The position numbers and the translations under genes are program-made. Of a DNA stretch of 9,733 nucleotides, positions 1 to 7,712 are shown in pieces. The stretch comes from Candidatus Omnitrophota bacterium. Its GTDB lineage: Bacteria > Omnitrophota > Gorgyraeia > Duberdicusellales > 4484-171. Numbering within the stretch: the stretch's first letter is position 1; the number at the start of each line of letters is the position of its first letter. Location of the stretch: positions 1-9,733 of the forward strand of contig JAMWDA010000053.1 of assembly GCA_023818995.1 (NCBI GenBank), in the 5' to 3' direction. The notes beneath the pieces were generated by a model. The model was not told the DNA's origin. It searched no databases and saw nothing but the letters and a program-made list of their open reading frames with translations.

Positions 1-1
1 A

Positions 2-37
2 TTAAAAAAAACAGAAGAGAAGCTAAGAAAGAATTTT
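2..37 (+). other. Probable 5' coding sequence of the PilZ gene, in a shifted frame
   Basis: Read from base 2, this stretch encodes LKKTEEKLRKNF with no stop. The downstream gene, read in its own frame just before its first possible start, gives LRIPVYVY. Joined across the T run at 34-40 with one T fewer, they make KNFLRIPVYVY, which looks like the basic start of a PilZ domain (consensus around RRxFxRIPV). In the downstream gene's own frame a TAA at 24-26 blocks extension. No ATG, GTG or TTG occurs in this short stretch, so the real start would lie left of the window. The join is an inference; the reading frames are direct observation. Confidence 0.5.
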
Positions 38-56
38 TTTACGCATCCCGGTATAT

Positions 57-1355
57 GTGTATACTGAAAACACAATTTATATGGATTATTCTGTAGATAT
101 CAGTGAGGGTGGCTTAAGTTTCTACTCCCAAGAAATAATTACCACTCAGCCACTATCTTTACAAATAAGTTTTCCTCATAAAAAGATAGGACTTAAAACA
201 AAGGTAAGATTAGTGTGGGAAAAAGCCTTTGAGAATAAACCTTCTCTCTATGGAATGGAGTTCGTTTCTCTTACCAAGAAACAACAATTACTTTTAAGAA
301 AAGAATTGATAAAAAATAAGATTCATCCTTTGGTTACTAATATCGACGACAATAAAATAAAAAGATATCTCTGCCGCTTCTTTTTAAAAGATATATTAGA
401 GTACATAAATGAAATGGAAAACATTTTAATATCTTTAAGAGGAAGAAGAAACTACTCTCTTGAAATGGAAAAAGAGATAGAAAGATTAACTAACCGTCTC
501 CTCTTAAAAGGATATTGTTTAGAATTATTAATTTCGGAAAAGGAAGGTATACAAAAAATAAAAGATAATTTCCGACAGCTGGTGGGAACATGGATATATA
601 AAAGTAATATCGTTAAATGGGCATTTGATAAACCTTATGGATATCCTGCTGATTATAAGATAATTGAGCTTATCTATGAAAACAAACCCATTTCTCAAGG
701 TATCGGTTTATACTTTGATAATATATTCTTGAAGAGCCCCTACGCTGTAGCTATAAGATTAAGAAAGGAACATCTTAAGAAACTAATATTAACGTTTATT
801 GAGGAATGTAATTTATCCAAGATAAACATATTAAATTTTGGATGTGGGTCATCTCGGGAAATCAGGGAGATTTTAACCCTCTTAAAATCGCAAAGTAATA
901 TAATCTTTACCTGCATAGACTCTACAGATGCACTAAGTTTTTCTCAGCAAGCCCTATCCTCTAATACTTATAAAAATATCTCATTCAAATTTATCAATCA
1001 AAGCGTATTAGATATAATAAAACCAACATACCCTCTTGATCGGCTTGGTAAATTCAATTTAATCTATTCTCCCGCTCTTAGTGATTATCTACCTAACAGA
1101 ATCCTAAAAAAATTTATTTACACTCTCTACCAACTCTTAGAAACAAATGGCAAACTTCTCATAACTCACAAAAATAGAGAAAAAAACTTCCCCCCATTAT
1201 TTCCCGATTGGTTATGTAATTGGGAATTCGTTCTGCGTAATAAAGAAGAAATTATAAATTTAATCTATAATTGTGGTATATCTAATTTTTCCCTATCTTC
1301 TGAATCAGATAATTTTACCTACATTTATTACTTCACAATAACTAAAAATAAATAA
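57..1355 (+). CDS. PilZ domain / class I SAM-dependent methyltransferase protein (5' end probably incomplete)
   Basis: Two-domain cytoplasmic protein. Residues 1-85 are a PilZ domain, the usual c-di-GMP receptor, with the ligand motif DISEGG (D/NxSxxG) at 14-19 and the typical late strand YGMEFV at 65-70. Residues about 95-180 look helical. The methyltransferase part carries the family signature KPYGYPADY (192-200), SAM motif I NFGCGSSREI (260-269), an acidic residue ending the second strand (D288) and IYSPALSDYLPNR (336-348). This layout resembles proteins annotated as 3-hydroxypalmitate methyl ester (PhcB-like) methyltransferases, but the substrate here is unknown. The only start available is GTG at 57, which has no Shine-Dalgarno site and cuts off the Arg-rich start of PilZ. 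The true start is therefore probably upstream, behind a frame change in the T7 run at 34-40. It is convergent with the next gene. Family assignment is good; the substrate and the 5' end are uncertain. Confidence 0.8.
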   Translation: MYTENTIYMDYSVDISEGGLSFYSQEIITTQPLSLQISFPHKKIGLKTKVRLVWEKAFENKPSLYGMEFVSLTKKQQLLLRKELIKNKIHPLVTNIDDNKIKRYLCRFFLKDILEYINEMENILISLRGRRNYSLEMEKEIERLTNRLLLKGYCLELLISEKEGIQKIKDNFRQLVGTWIYKSNIVKWAFDKPYGYPADYKIIELIYENKPISQGIGLYFDNIFLKSPYAVAIRLRKEHLKKLILTFIEECNLSKINILNFGCGSSREIREILTLLKSQSNIIFTCIDSTDALSFSQQALSSNTYKNISFKFINQSVLDIIKPTYPLDRLGKFNLIYSPALSDYLPNRILKKFIYTLYQLLETNGKLLITHKNREKNFPPLFPDWLCNWEFVLRNKEEIINLIYNCGISNFSLSSESDNFTYIYYFTITKNK

Positions 1356-1434
1356 TTAAGTTTTTTATTATAATTTCCTTGCTTTTTATTTTTAATTTAT
1401 AAATTTTTATGGCTAGTAATAATAAGGAAGTTTA
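1356..1434. other. Convergent intergenic spacer, no strong terminator
   Basis: This 79-nt, very AT-rich spacer separates two convergent genes. It contains a 12-bp palindrome AATTTATAAATT at 1394-1405 followed by T's. It also has a weak long-range pairing of TTCCTT near 1375 with AAGGAA near 1425. Neither has the G+C-rich stem of a standard intrinsic terminator, so termination here is not demonstrated. Confidence 0.3.
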
Positions 1435-4400
1435 TTACTTTTTCTGTTTACGTTCAGTAATAATTTTTTCAATGATTTCGCGAGGAACTTCTATATAGCG
1501 GGAAAATTCCATAGAACAGGTTGCTCGTCCGCTACTTAAAGAACGCACCCTTGAGACATATCCAAACAACTCAGCCAAAGGAGCTTCCGCAGAAATAACC
1601 CTTTGATTACCTTTTACTTTCATCCCTAAAATTCTACCTCTACGAGAACTTATATCTCCTACAATACCACCAACGTATTCTTCAGGAGAGGTAACTTCTA
1701 ACTTCATATAAGGTTCTAAAAGAAGCGGTGGACACTTGCTAAAAGCTTCACGATAACAACCCATTGCTGCAAGTTTAAATGCTATCTCAGAAGAATCTAC
1801 TTCATGAAAAGAACCATCAATTAAATTTATATTAACATCCACTACAGGATAACCGGCAAAAACTCCTTTCTGCATACCCTCTCTTACACCTTTCTCTATC
1901 GCTGGTATAAATGAGCGAGGTATTCTACCACCAGTAATACTGTCCTTAAAATTAATCCCTTCCCCTCTACCAGCAGGATAAAATTCCATTACTACATGTC
2001 CATATTGACCCCTACCTCCTGATTGCTTTATATGTTTGTACTCTTGAGTTATTTGTTTAGATAGGGTTTCCTTATAAGCTACTTTTGGTGCACCTACTTC
2101 TGCATTAACTTTAAACTCATCTTTTAATCTATCAACTATAATTTCCAAATGTAACTCTCCCATACCTGAGAGTATAGTTTCTCCTGTTTCAGAATCTATA
2201 TGGGCTTTAAAAGTTGGGTCTTCCTCCATAAGCTTAACTAAAGCTTTAGCTAACCTATCTTGGTCCATACGACTATTAGAAGTAATACTTATAGATACCA
2301 CTGGTTCAGAAAATTTCATTGATTCTAAAACTATAGGACTATCCAATACACAAAGAGTATCGCCTGTCACAGTATAATTCAATCCAATAGCTGCTACTAT
2401 ATCCCCGGCAAAAGCTTCTTTTATATTCTCTTTTTGGTTAGCATGCATTAAAACTAATCTACTCATCCTTTCTTTTTTATTCTTGGTAGCATTTAACACG
2501 TAAGAGCCCGATTGAAGATAACCAGAATAAATTCTAAAATATACAAGTTTACCCATATGAGGGTCTGCTTGAACTTTAAAAGCTAACGCAGTAAAAGGAG
2601 CATTATCATCAACCGGTCGACTAATAACTTCTTCAGGATTATTAGGATTATGTCCCTCCACAGGAGGTAAATCTCTTGGGGAAGGTAGATAATTAACCAC
2701 TCCATCAAGAAGCTTTTGTATACCTTTATTTTTGAGTGCTGAGCCACAAAATACAGGCACAAGTTTATTAGCAATAGTCCCTTTACGAATAACCTTCATC
2801 AATTCTTCATTAGTTATGGATTCTTCCGAAGCCAAATACTTCTCCATAATTTCCGTATCACAAGCCACAGCCTTTTCTATTAGACTATGCCTGTATTTTT
2901 TTGCTATATCTATATACTCTTGAGGAATATCTTCTATTCTATACTCTTTGCCCAAAGAATCTTCTTCAAAGATATACGATTTCATCTCTATGAGGTCAAT
3001 TACCCCTTTAAAATTTTCTTCACCACCCAAAGGAAGTTCCAAAACAATTACATTAGCATTGAGATCCTCCTCAATACTTTTCACTACTCCCAAAAAATCT
3101 GCTCCTTTTCTATCCATCTTATTGATAAATACTATCTTAGGAACATTGTATTTTTCTGACTGTTGCCATACAGTTATAGATTGAGGCTCTACCCCTCCTA
3201 CGGCACAAAAAACAGCTACCGCTCCATCTAAAACTCTTAAGCTCCGTTCCACTTCTACGGTGAAATCTACGTGTCCAGGAGTATCAATAAGATTAATACG
3301 GTGTTCTTTCCAGAAACAAGTAGTAGCTGCTGCTGTAATGGTTATACCTCTTTCCTGTTCCTGTTTCATCCAATCCATAGTTGCTTTTCCTTCATGCACT
3401 TCACCAATTTTATGTGATCTGCCAGTATAAAAAAGTATCCTCTCTGACAAAGTAGTCTTACCGGCATCTATGTGAGCCATAATCCCTATATTACGTATTC
3501 GCTCTAAAGGAATCTTTCTCTCCCCTTTCTCTACAATTACTTTTTCTTCAATTACCTCTACACTTTCCTCTCCTTCGCCAACCTCAACTTTACTTTCTTC
3601 TAAAACTTCCTCCCCACTTAATAAATCCTGTGGTTCTTTGCTTTCACCTACAGAAACTGTTTCCAAACTAATTTCCTCTTCCTCTAATTTGTTATCTTTC
3701 AACTCTACTGACACTTGCCCATTATCTAAATCACTTAGAGATTGCCCACTACCTACTTTCTCTTCTACTTTTTCTTCTTCAACAAATCTTTTACCTTCTC
3801 CTTTCTGTTTTTCTAACCAAGCTTTCTCTATTCTCAATTGCCTTATCTTATCTTCGCTTATTTCCAATTGTTTGGTTTTTAATTCTAGATGATGCTGGAG
3901 GTCTTTATTCTCTACTTTCAACTCCTCATATTCGCGCTTTAACTCGTTGAATTCCTTTTTAGAGACCCATTCACTCTCCTCCTGTTCTTTTCTTAACTGA
4001 GTAATTGTAGCTGAGGAAACTTCTAATTCTTTATCATACTTGGCAATTAAATTTTTCAATTTTACAATCTCTGTCTCCATATTGTTATTTTTCATTTGCA
4101 GAGATTTAATTACTGTTTCTTCCTCTTCTATCAAAGGGTTTATTCTCACATTCTCTGAAAATACCTTCTCTAACTCTTTCTCTTTACTCACCATCTTCTG
4201 TTGAAGCTCCCATATTTTCTGTTCTGCCTTCTTAACATTATCCTGACCATCCTCTATCCATCTCTTGTATCTGGTAATCTCATTGTTTAACTCTTTTTCT
4301 TTATCATTTAATTCTTTAATATCGTTTTCTAATTTAAAACGAACCTGTTGCTCTTTTTCCAACTGAGCTTTTAAGGAACTCACTTCTTGTTTTAACTGTA

Positions 4401-4533
4401 GTATCCTTTCTCTCTGCATATCTCTTATACTCTTAGTAGGCTTATCTTTCTTTTCCTGGGGAGAAGGGGAAAATAAATAGTAAATTCCTATAGCCATACC
4501 TACTAAAGTAATAGATAGCATCAAAAAAATCAT
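1435..4533 (-). CDS. Membrane-anchored coiled-coil / elongation factor G fusion protein
   Basis: 1032 residues against about 690-700 for ordinary EF-G. Order: membrane segment at about 3-21 followed by lysine-rich residues (predicts N-out, bulk cytoplasmic); coiled coil about 38-248, rich in E, K, L and Q; acidic linker about 249-340; complete EF-G from about 341. The G domain has AHIDAGKTT (353-361), switch I ERGITI (394-399), DTPGH (417-421, with catalytic His421) and NKMD (471-474). Domain IV keeps SGGRGQYGH (838-846) and His910 in FHEVDSS, the tip that enters the ribosomal A site; domain V reads to the end. EF-G drives GTP-dependent translocation and ribosome recycling, and nothing essential looks lost. 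The ATG is supported by AGGAG 7 nt upstream, inside the preceding HTH gene, so the two are probably co-transcribed. The reading frame is open throughout, which argues against a simple frameshift artefact. What the anchor does is unknown. Confidence 0.9.
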   Translation of the reverse strand: MIFLMLSITLVGMAIGIYYLFSPSPQEKKDKPTKSIRDMQRERILQLKQEVSSLKAQLEKEQQVRFKLENDIKELNDKEKELNNEITRYKRWIEDGQDNVKKAEQKIWELQQKMVSKEKELEKVFSENVRINPLIEEEETVIKSLQMKNNNMETEIVKLKNLIAKYDKELEVSSATITQLRKEQEESEWVSKKEFNELKREYEELKVENKDLQHHLELKTKQLEISEDKIRQLRIEKAWLEKQKGEGKRFVEEEKVEEKVGSGQSLSDLDNGQVSVELKDNKLEEEEISLETVSVGESKEPQDLLSGEEVLEESKVEVGEGEESVEVIEEKVIVEKGERKIPLERIRNIGIMAHIDAGKTTLSERILFYTGRSHKIGEVHEGKATMDWMKQEQERGITITAAATTCFWKEHRINLIDTPGHVDFTVEVERSLRVLDGAVAVFCAVGGVEPQSITVWQQSEKYNVPKIVFINKMDRKGADFLGVVKSIEEDLNANVIVLELPLGGEENFKGVIDLIEMKSYIFEEDSLGKEYRIEDIPQEYIDIAKKYRHSLIEKAVACDTEIMEKYLASEESITNEELMKVIRKGTIANKLVPVFCGSALKNKGIQKLLDGVVNYLPSPRDLPPVEGHNPNNPEEVISRPVDDNAPFTALAFKVQADPHMGKLVYFRIYSGYLQSGSYVLNATKNKKERMSRLVLMHANQKENIKEAFAGDIVAAIGLNYTVTGDTLCVLDSPIVLESMKFSEPVVSISITSNSRMDQDRLAKALVKLMEEDPTFKAHIDSETGETILSGMGELHLEIIVDRLKDEFKVNAEVGAPKVAYKETLSKQITQEYKHIKQSGGRGQYGHVVMEFYPAGRGEGINFKDSITGGRIPRSFIPAIEKGVREGMQKGVFAGYPVVDVNINLIDGSFHEVDSSEIAFKLAAMGCYREAFSKCPPLLLEPYMKLEVTSPEEYVGGIVGDISSRRGRILGMKVKGNQRVISAEAPLAELFGYVSRVRSLSSGRATCSMEFSRYIEVPREIIEKIITERKQKK
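3511..3525 (-). promoter_or_regulatory. Possible internal ribosome binding site and AUU start for free EF-G
   Basis: Inside the fusion gene, GGGGAG (plus-strand 3520-3525) lies 6 nt before an ATT codon (3511-3513, Ile341). Starting there would give [11 protein letters not shown], just where ordinary EF-G begins, and a protein of 692 residues. AUU is a rare start known from infC. No ATG, GTG or TTG in frame lies nearby. GGG GAG also simply encodes Gly-Glu in an acidic linker, so the match may be chance. Confidence 0.25.
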
Positions 4534-4535
4534 CT

Positions 4536-4724
4536 CTATTCTCCTACTGTTTTCTTTTTAATACACAAATCCTTAATAATATCTTTGGGAACGGCAAAAT
4601 TACGGCCAATCCTTTCTGCTCTTATCTGTCCTTTCTTAACCTTTTTATAAACAGCTATTCTGGTTATCCCCATAAGTTTTGCTAACTGCGGTAAAGTAAT
4701 ATAATTGCTCTCGTTCATAATCAC
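4536..4724 (-). CDS. Small excisionase/MerR-type helix-turn-helix DNA-binding protein
   Basis: A 62-residue protein that is almost entirely one HTH_17 (excisionase-family) domain. [12 protein letters not shown] (9-20) forms the first helix and turn, [14 protein letters not shown] (21-34) the recognition helix and start of the wing, and [16 protein letters not shown] (35-50) the wing. This fits the family pattern 'xtxxEaAxxlgvsrxtvyxxixxGxlxaxrxGrxxxIpxxdi'. There is no effector domain. The start is GTG at 4724, or ATG two codons later. AGGAG lies 14 nt before the GTG, longer than ideal. The gene ends 2 nt before the EF-G fusion gene and holds that gene's ribosome binding site, so the pair is probably one transcript. 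No phage or integrase genes are nearby, so a host regulator is more likely than a true excisionase. Its target is unknown; its own promoter is one candidate. Confidence 0.8.
   Translation of the reverse strand: MIMNESNYITLPQLAKLMGITRIAVYKKVKKGQIRAERIGRNFAVPKDIIKDLCIKKKTVGE
4541..4545 (-). promoter_or_regulatory. Shine-Dalgarno site of the EF-G fusion gene
   Basis: AGGAG on the minus strand, 7 nt before the ATG at 4533-4531, lies within the last codons of the HTH gene. It fixes the start of the fusion protein at the membrane segment and argues that the N-terminal extension is really translated. Confidence 0.75.
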
Positions 4725-4738
4725 ATACTATAAAATAG

Positions 4739-4743
4739 CTCCT
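4739..4743 (-). promoter_or_regulatory. Probable Shine-Dalgarno site of the HTH gene
   Basis: AGGAG on the minus strand, 14 nt before the GTG at 4724 and 20 nt before the ATG at 4718. The distance is long, but the GTG is the better-placed of the two starts. Confidence 0.45.
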
Positions 4744-4792
4744 AGAGTCTTTAAATATCCTATTTTTTACTTAAAATTGGGAATTTTAAATT

Positions 4793-4814
4793 ATGGTTAA
4801 CCTATGTTAATCAT
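4793..4814. promoter_or_regulatory. Inverted repeat, candidate operator
   Basis: ATGGTTAA and TTAATCAT are 8-nt arms (one mismatch) around a 6-nt spacer, and the left arm ends inside a perfect GGTTAACC palindrome (4795-4802). The repeat overlaps the candidate minus-strand -10 box and the expected transcription start, a position suited to repression. The HTH protein encoded just downstream is an obvious candidate binder, but that is inference. In AT-rich DNA some palindromes arise by chance. Confidence 0.35.
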
Positions 4815-4844
4815 TATATACCATAAAAATCAAGGAAAAATCAA
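4813..4844 (-). promoter_or_regulatory. Candidate promoter of the HTH / EF-G fusion operon
   Basis: On the minus strand TTGATT (4844-4839) is followed by overlapping TATATA (4820-4815) and TATAAT (4818-4813). Spacers are 18 and 20 nt, so the 18-nt version is the more canonical. A second TTGATT at 4833-4828 is too close to serve as -35. Transcription would start near 4806, leaving a leader of about 80 nt. Confidence 0.4.
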
Positions 4845-4919
4845 GAGTAAAAGAAGATTTTGTACTATAAAGTCGACTAAGAAAACATCTACTATTAAAT
4901 TACCCAGTATAGAAAAGGG

Positions 4920-4953
4920 TTGATTATAATAATTTTTCCGTGTAAAATATAAT
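4920..4953 (+). promoter_or_regulatory. Candidate promoter of the EF-G-like / purH operon
   Basis: TTGATT (4920-4925) is separated by 17 nt from TAAAAT (4943-4948), which overlaps a perfect TATAAT (4948-4953). This is a sigma-70-type arrangement in the right place for the gene starting at 5022, with a leader of about 60 nt. Low G+C content makes such matches common, so confidence is moderate. Confidence 0.5.
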
Positions 4954-5006
4954 TTAAGCTTATTTATTTAACAAATACCAGATAAAAGAGACTACTATTT
5001 TGAGAG

Positions 5007-5012
5007 AGGAGG
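5007..5012 (+). promoter_or_regulatory. Shine-Dalgarno site of the EF-G-like gene
   Basis: A full AGGAGG lies 9 nt before the ATG at 5022. It is the strongest ribosome binding site in the window and fixes the start. Confidence 0.8.
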
Positions 5013-5021
5013 TATAGGTAT

Positions 5022-7025
5022 ATGCTTGAAGATTTAAGGAGAAAACGCGTATTTTTACTATGTGGACATGCTCAATCAGGTAAAACTTCTTTATCTGAAG
5101 CGATCCTATTTAAATGTGGAGTAACTAGCCGTTTAGGTAAAGTAGATGAAGGGACAACCATAAGTGACTTTGAAGATGATGAAAAAGAAAGAAAAAGCTC
5201 TATTAATCTGTCAGTTTTAAATGCAGAGTATAAGGGCAATTCCCTACAATTTATAGATACACCCGGCTATCTTGATTTTATAGGCGATCTAATTGCGAGC
5301 ACAAAAGCTGTTGATTTCGCTATTATCGTCGTAGATGCCTCAAGCGGTGTAGAGGTAGGCACAGAAAAAGCTTGGGAACTATTAAGAAAAGATAGAATCC
5401 CTTGCTTATTCTTCATCAATAAATTAGATAAAGAAAATACCGATTACAGAAAAACTTTGGAAGAAATTAAAAATACATTATCTAAGAAAGCTATACTTCT
5501 ATCAGTTGTGGAAAATAAAAAAATTATACCTGTTTTAAAAAATAAAGATAAGTTATCTCAACTGTATAATGAAATTATTGAAAGCATTGCTGAAACCGAC
5601 GATTCCCTTTTAGAAAAATACTTAGAGAAAGGCTCTTTGGAAGAAGGGGAAATTAACCAGACTTTAAAAAAAGCTGTAGTTAATTGTCAAATTTATCCTG
5701 TAATTGCTGGTATAGCTTTAGAAGAAGTGGGAGTGGAATTCCTCTTGGATACAATCATAGAATTTATGCCATCTGTTGAGGATGGGCTACCTAAAAAAGC
5801 AAAAGATAAGTCAAACAACGATACTGTTATTTCTCCCAAATTAGATATCCCTTTCACTGCTCAGGTATTTAAAACCCTCTTTGACCCATATGTAGGACAA
5901 TTGAGTATATTTAGGATATTCTCTGGTTCAATATTATCTAACAAAGAAGTTATTAATGCTACGAAAGGCAATAAAGAAAAGTTAGGACAAATATTTATCC
6001 TTCAAGGTAAACAACAGATTCCCAAAGAAACACTCTATACAGGAGATATAGGTGCAGTAGCAAAACTAAAGGATACGCAAACTCAAGATACTTTATGTGA
6101 TCCTACGAATATAGTGAAATTTGATAATTTTGATTTTCCTCCTCCTGCTTACTCTGCCTCGGTTAAACCTAAAACTCGTCAGGATGAGGAAAAAATATCT
6201 ACTGCTCTTTCAAAAGTAGCTAACGAGGACCCCACTTTTAGTGTTTCCCGACATCCTCAAACAAAGGAGTTGATAATCCATGGTATGGGAGAGCTACATC
6301 TAAGTGTAATCATTGAACGGATGAAAAGAAAATACCAAGCGGATGTAGAATTGGGTATACCTAAAGTGCCCTATCTTGAAACTATAATAAAATCAGTAAA
6401 AGTGCAAGGAAAATATAAAAAACAAACAGGAGGTCGTGGCCAATACGGTGATGTATGGATTGAATTAGAACCTTTGGAACGGGGTAAAGATTTTGAGTTT
6501 GTAGACGCTATCGTGGGAGGTGCTATACCAAGAAATTACATCCCTTCGGTAGAAAAAGGCATAAAAAAGGCTATGGAACAAGGAATTTTAGCAGGGTATC
6601 CCATAAAAGACATTAAAGTAACTCTCTACGATGGTTCTTATCACCCTGTAGATTCTTCGGACATTGCTTTTCAAATAGCTGCTTCTATGGCTCTAAAAAA
6701 AGGCATGGAACAAGCCGGCAGTGTTCTTCTTGAACCAATCGTAAATGTAGAAATTGTGATACCTGAAGAATTTATGGGACAGGTTACAGGAGATATAAAT
6801 AGTAGGCGAGGAAGAGTTCTGGGAATGGAAACGAAAGGAAAAAATCAAGTGATAAAAGCTCAAGTGCCTTTAGCAGAAATGTTTAAGTACGCCTCTGATT
6901 TGCGTTCGTTTACTGCTGGTAGGGGAAGTTATACGATGAGTATTTCTCATTACGAAATAGTTCCTGCAAGAATAGCTCAAACTATTATTGAAGAAGCCCA
7001 GAAAAATAAAGAAAAGGAAGAATGA
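5022..7025 (+). CDS. Elongation factor G-like protein (FusA2/EF-G2 type)
   Basis: 667 residues covering all EF-G domains. The P-loop is GHAQSGKT (15-22) instead of AHIDAGKT. Switch I reads EKERKSSINLS (54-64) instead of ERGITI. G3 is DTPGY (79-83), so the catalytic His is Tyr83, and G4 is NKLD (133-136). Domain IV keeps TGGRGQYGD (469-477) and His541 in SYHPVDSS; the C-terminus has the RRGRVLGME and AEMFKYASDLRS segments of domain V. DTPGY and the altered switch I are typical of the EF-G-like (FusA2) subfamily, whose role is unclear. From memory, a mycobacterial member binds guanine nucleotides but lacks ribosome-stimulated GTPase activity. It is therefore unlikely to be the main translocase, which the fused EF-G could provide. 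It starts with a strong ribosome binding site and its stop overlaps the next start by 4 nt. First gene of a four-gene operon. Confidence 0.9.
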   Translation: MLEDLRRKRVFLLCGHAQSGKTSLSEAILFKCGVTSRLGKVDEGTTISDFEDDEKERKSSINLSVLNAEYKGNSLQFIDTPGYLDFIGDLIASTKAVDFAIIVVDASSGVEVGTEKAWELLRKDRIPCLFFINKLDKENTDYRKTLEEIKNTLSKKAILLSVVENKKIIPVLKNKDKLSQLYNEIIESIAETDDSLLEKYLEKGSLEEGEINQTLKKAVVNCQIYPVIAGIALEEVGVEFLLDTIIEFMPSVEDGLPKKAKDKSNNDTVISPKLDIPFTAQVFKTLFDPYVGQLSIFRIFSGSILSNKEVINATKGNKEKLGQIFILQGKQQIPKETLYTGDIGAVAKLKDTQTQDTLCDPTNIVKFDNFDFPPPAYSASVKPKTRQDEEKISTALSKVANEDPTFSVSRHPQTKELIIHGMGELHLSVIIERMKRKYQADVELGIPKVPYLETIIKSVKVQGKYKKQTGGRGQYGDVWIELEPLERGKDFEFVDAIVGGAIPRNYIPSVEKGIKKAMEQGILAGYPIKDIKVTLYDGSYHPVDSSDIAFQIAASMALKKGMEQAGSVLLEPIVNVEIVIPEEFMGQVTGDINSRRGRVLGMETKGKNQVIKAQVPLAEMFKYASDLRSFTAGRGSYTMSISHYEIVPARIAQTIIEEAQKNKEKEE

Positions 7026-7711
7026 AAGTATCAAATTTTGGTCTTGATATACTCCCAGGGAAATACAAATATATTGATGAATATTTTTCTAAGCTGGTAA
7101 AAAAATTCTCTCCTCAAAAGGAATCACCTTACACTGTAGAATTTGTAGATGATGAATTAGAAATGGCTGATGCTATAGTTTTTAATCCTATTAAGAAATT
7201 AGACCTTATTCTTATAGACTTGGAAAAATTGGAAAAACGACTATCCCGTTCAGATAACGAAAAAGAACGGAATTGCCTTTTAAAAGCTCAAGGTTTTCTG
7301 GAAAAAGAAAGTCTTCTGTGTAATAACCATTTTACAGAAGAAGAAAAAGCAATATTAAGAAATTTAGGGTTAGTTACCCTTAAACCCTGTATAGAGAAAG
7401 ATAAGATAGATGATATTAACTCTTTGATAAAAGAAGTTATTGATAAAACAGGCGTTCTTTTATTTTTTACTGCTGGCAAAAAAGAAGTTCACGCCTGGGA
7501 TATTTATAAAGGAGATGACATTGTAAAAGCTGCCGGTAGAATACATAGTGATTTCGCAAGAGGTTTTATCAAAGCAGAAGTGATTAGTTGCAAAGATCTG
7601 GATAAATTTTATAATTTAGCCGAAGCAAAAGCGAAGGGTTTAGTTAAACTTGTAGATAGAGATTATATCGTAGAAGAAAATGATATAATTGAGATAAAAT
7701 TTAACGTGTAG
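7022..7711 (+). CDS. YchF-related TGS-domain protein without a GTPase core (DUF933)
   Basis: 229 residues against about 363 for YchF. Residues 143-229 are the C-terminal TGS/DUF933 domain of YchF: GVLLFFTAGKKEVHAWDI, then AAGRIHSDFARGFIKAEVI (171-188), LAEAKAKG and a KFNV end. Residues 62-121 match YchF's helical insert: LILIDLEKLEKRL, the EEEKAILRNLGL turn, then TLKP. The N-terminal part keeps a scrap of the G domain (DEYFSKLVKKFSP, VEFVDD at 39-44). The P-loop, the switch II DxxG and the nucleotide-specificity motif are all missing. It should not bind ATP or GTP as YchF does. YchF binds ribosomes, so a ribosome- or RNA-binding role is plausible but unproven. ATG overlaps the upstream TGA by 4 nt, with AAGG 4 nt before it, so translation is coupled to the EF-G-like protein. 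TGS assignment is strong; function is unknown. Confidence 0.82.
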   Translation: MKVSNFGLDILPGKYKYIDEYFSKLVKKFSPQKESPYTVEFVDDELEMADAIVFNPIKKLDLILIDLEKLEKRLSRSDNEKERNCLLKAQGFLEKESLLCNNHFTEEEKAILRNLGLVTLKPCIEKDKIDDINSLIKEVIDKTGVLLFFTAGKKEVHAWDIYKGDDIVKAAGRIHSDFARGFIKAEVISCKDLDKFYNLAEAKAKGLVKLVDRDYIVEENDIIEIKFNV

Positions 7712-7712
7712 G

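Noticed and set aside
1394..1405. AATTTATAAATT palindrome between the convergent genes, considered as a terminator
   Set aside because: The arms are entirely A/T with no loop, so the hairpin would be too weak for a standard intrinsic terminator.
2583..2774. Minus-strand open frame of 63 codons in another frame of the EF-G gene
   Set aside because: It lies wholly within conserved EF-G coding sequence, with no domain.
2732..3184. Several overlapping short plus-strand open frames opposite the EF-G G domain
   Set aside because: They are antisense to a highly conserved coding region; their translations look like random AT-rich sequence.
3638..3892. Plus-strand open frame rich in Ser and Leu, opposite the coiled-coil/linker part of the fusion gene
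   Set aside because: It is the antisense of a Glu/Lys-rich coding region, whose complement is naturally stop-poor and Ser/Leu-rich. It shows no recognisable domain.
4536..4724. Excisionase-like protein as a sign of a prophage or integrative element
   Set aside because: No integrase, attachment-site repeat or phage gene is visible, and it is tightly coupled to a translation factor gene; this domain is common in ordinary regulators.
4871..4878. AGTCGACT palindrome in the divergent spacer
   Set aside because: Perfect but only 8 bp, not extended on either side and not placed on a promoter element; not enough to call an operator.
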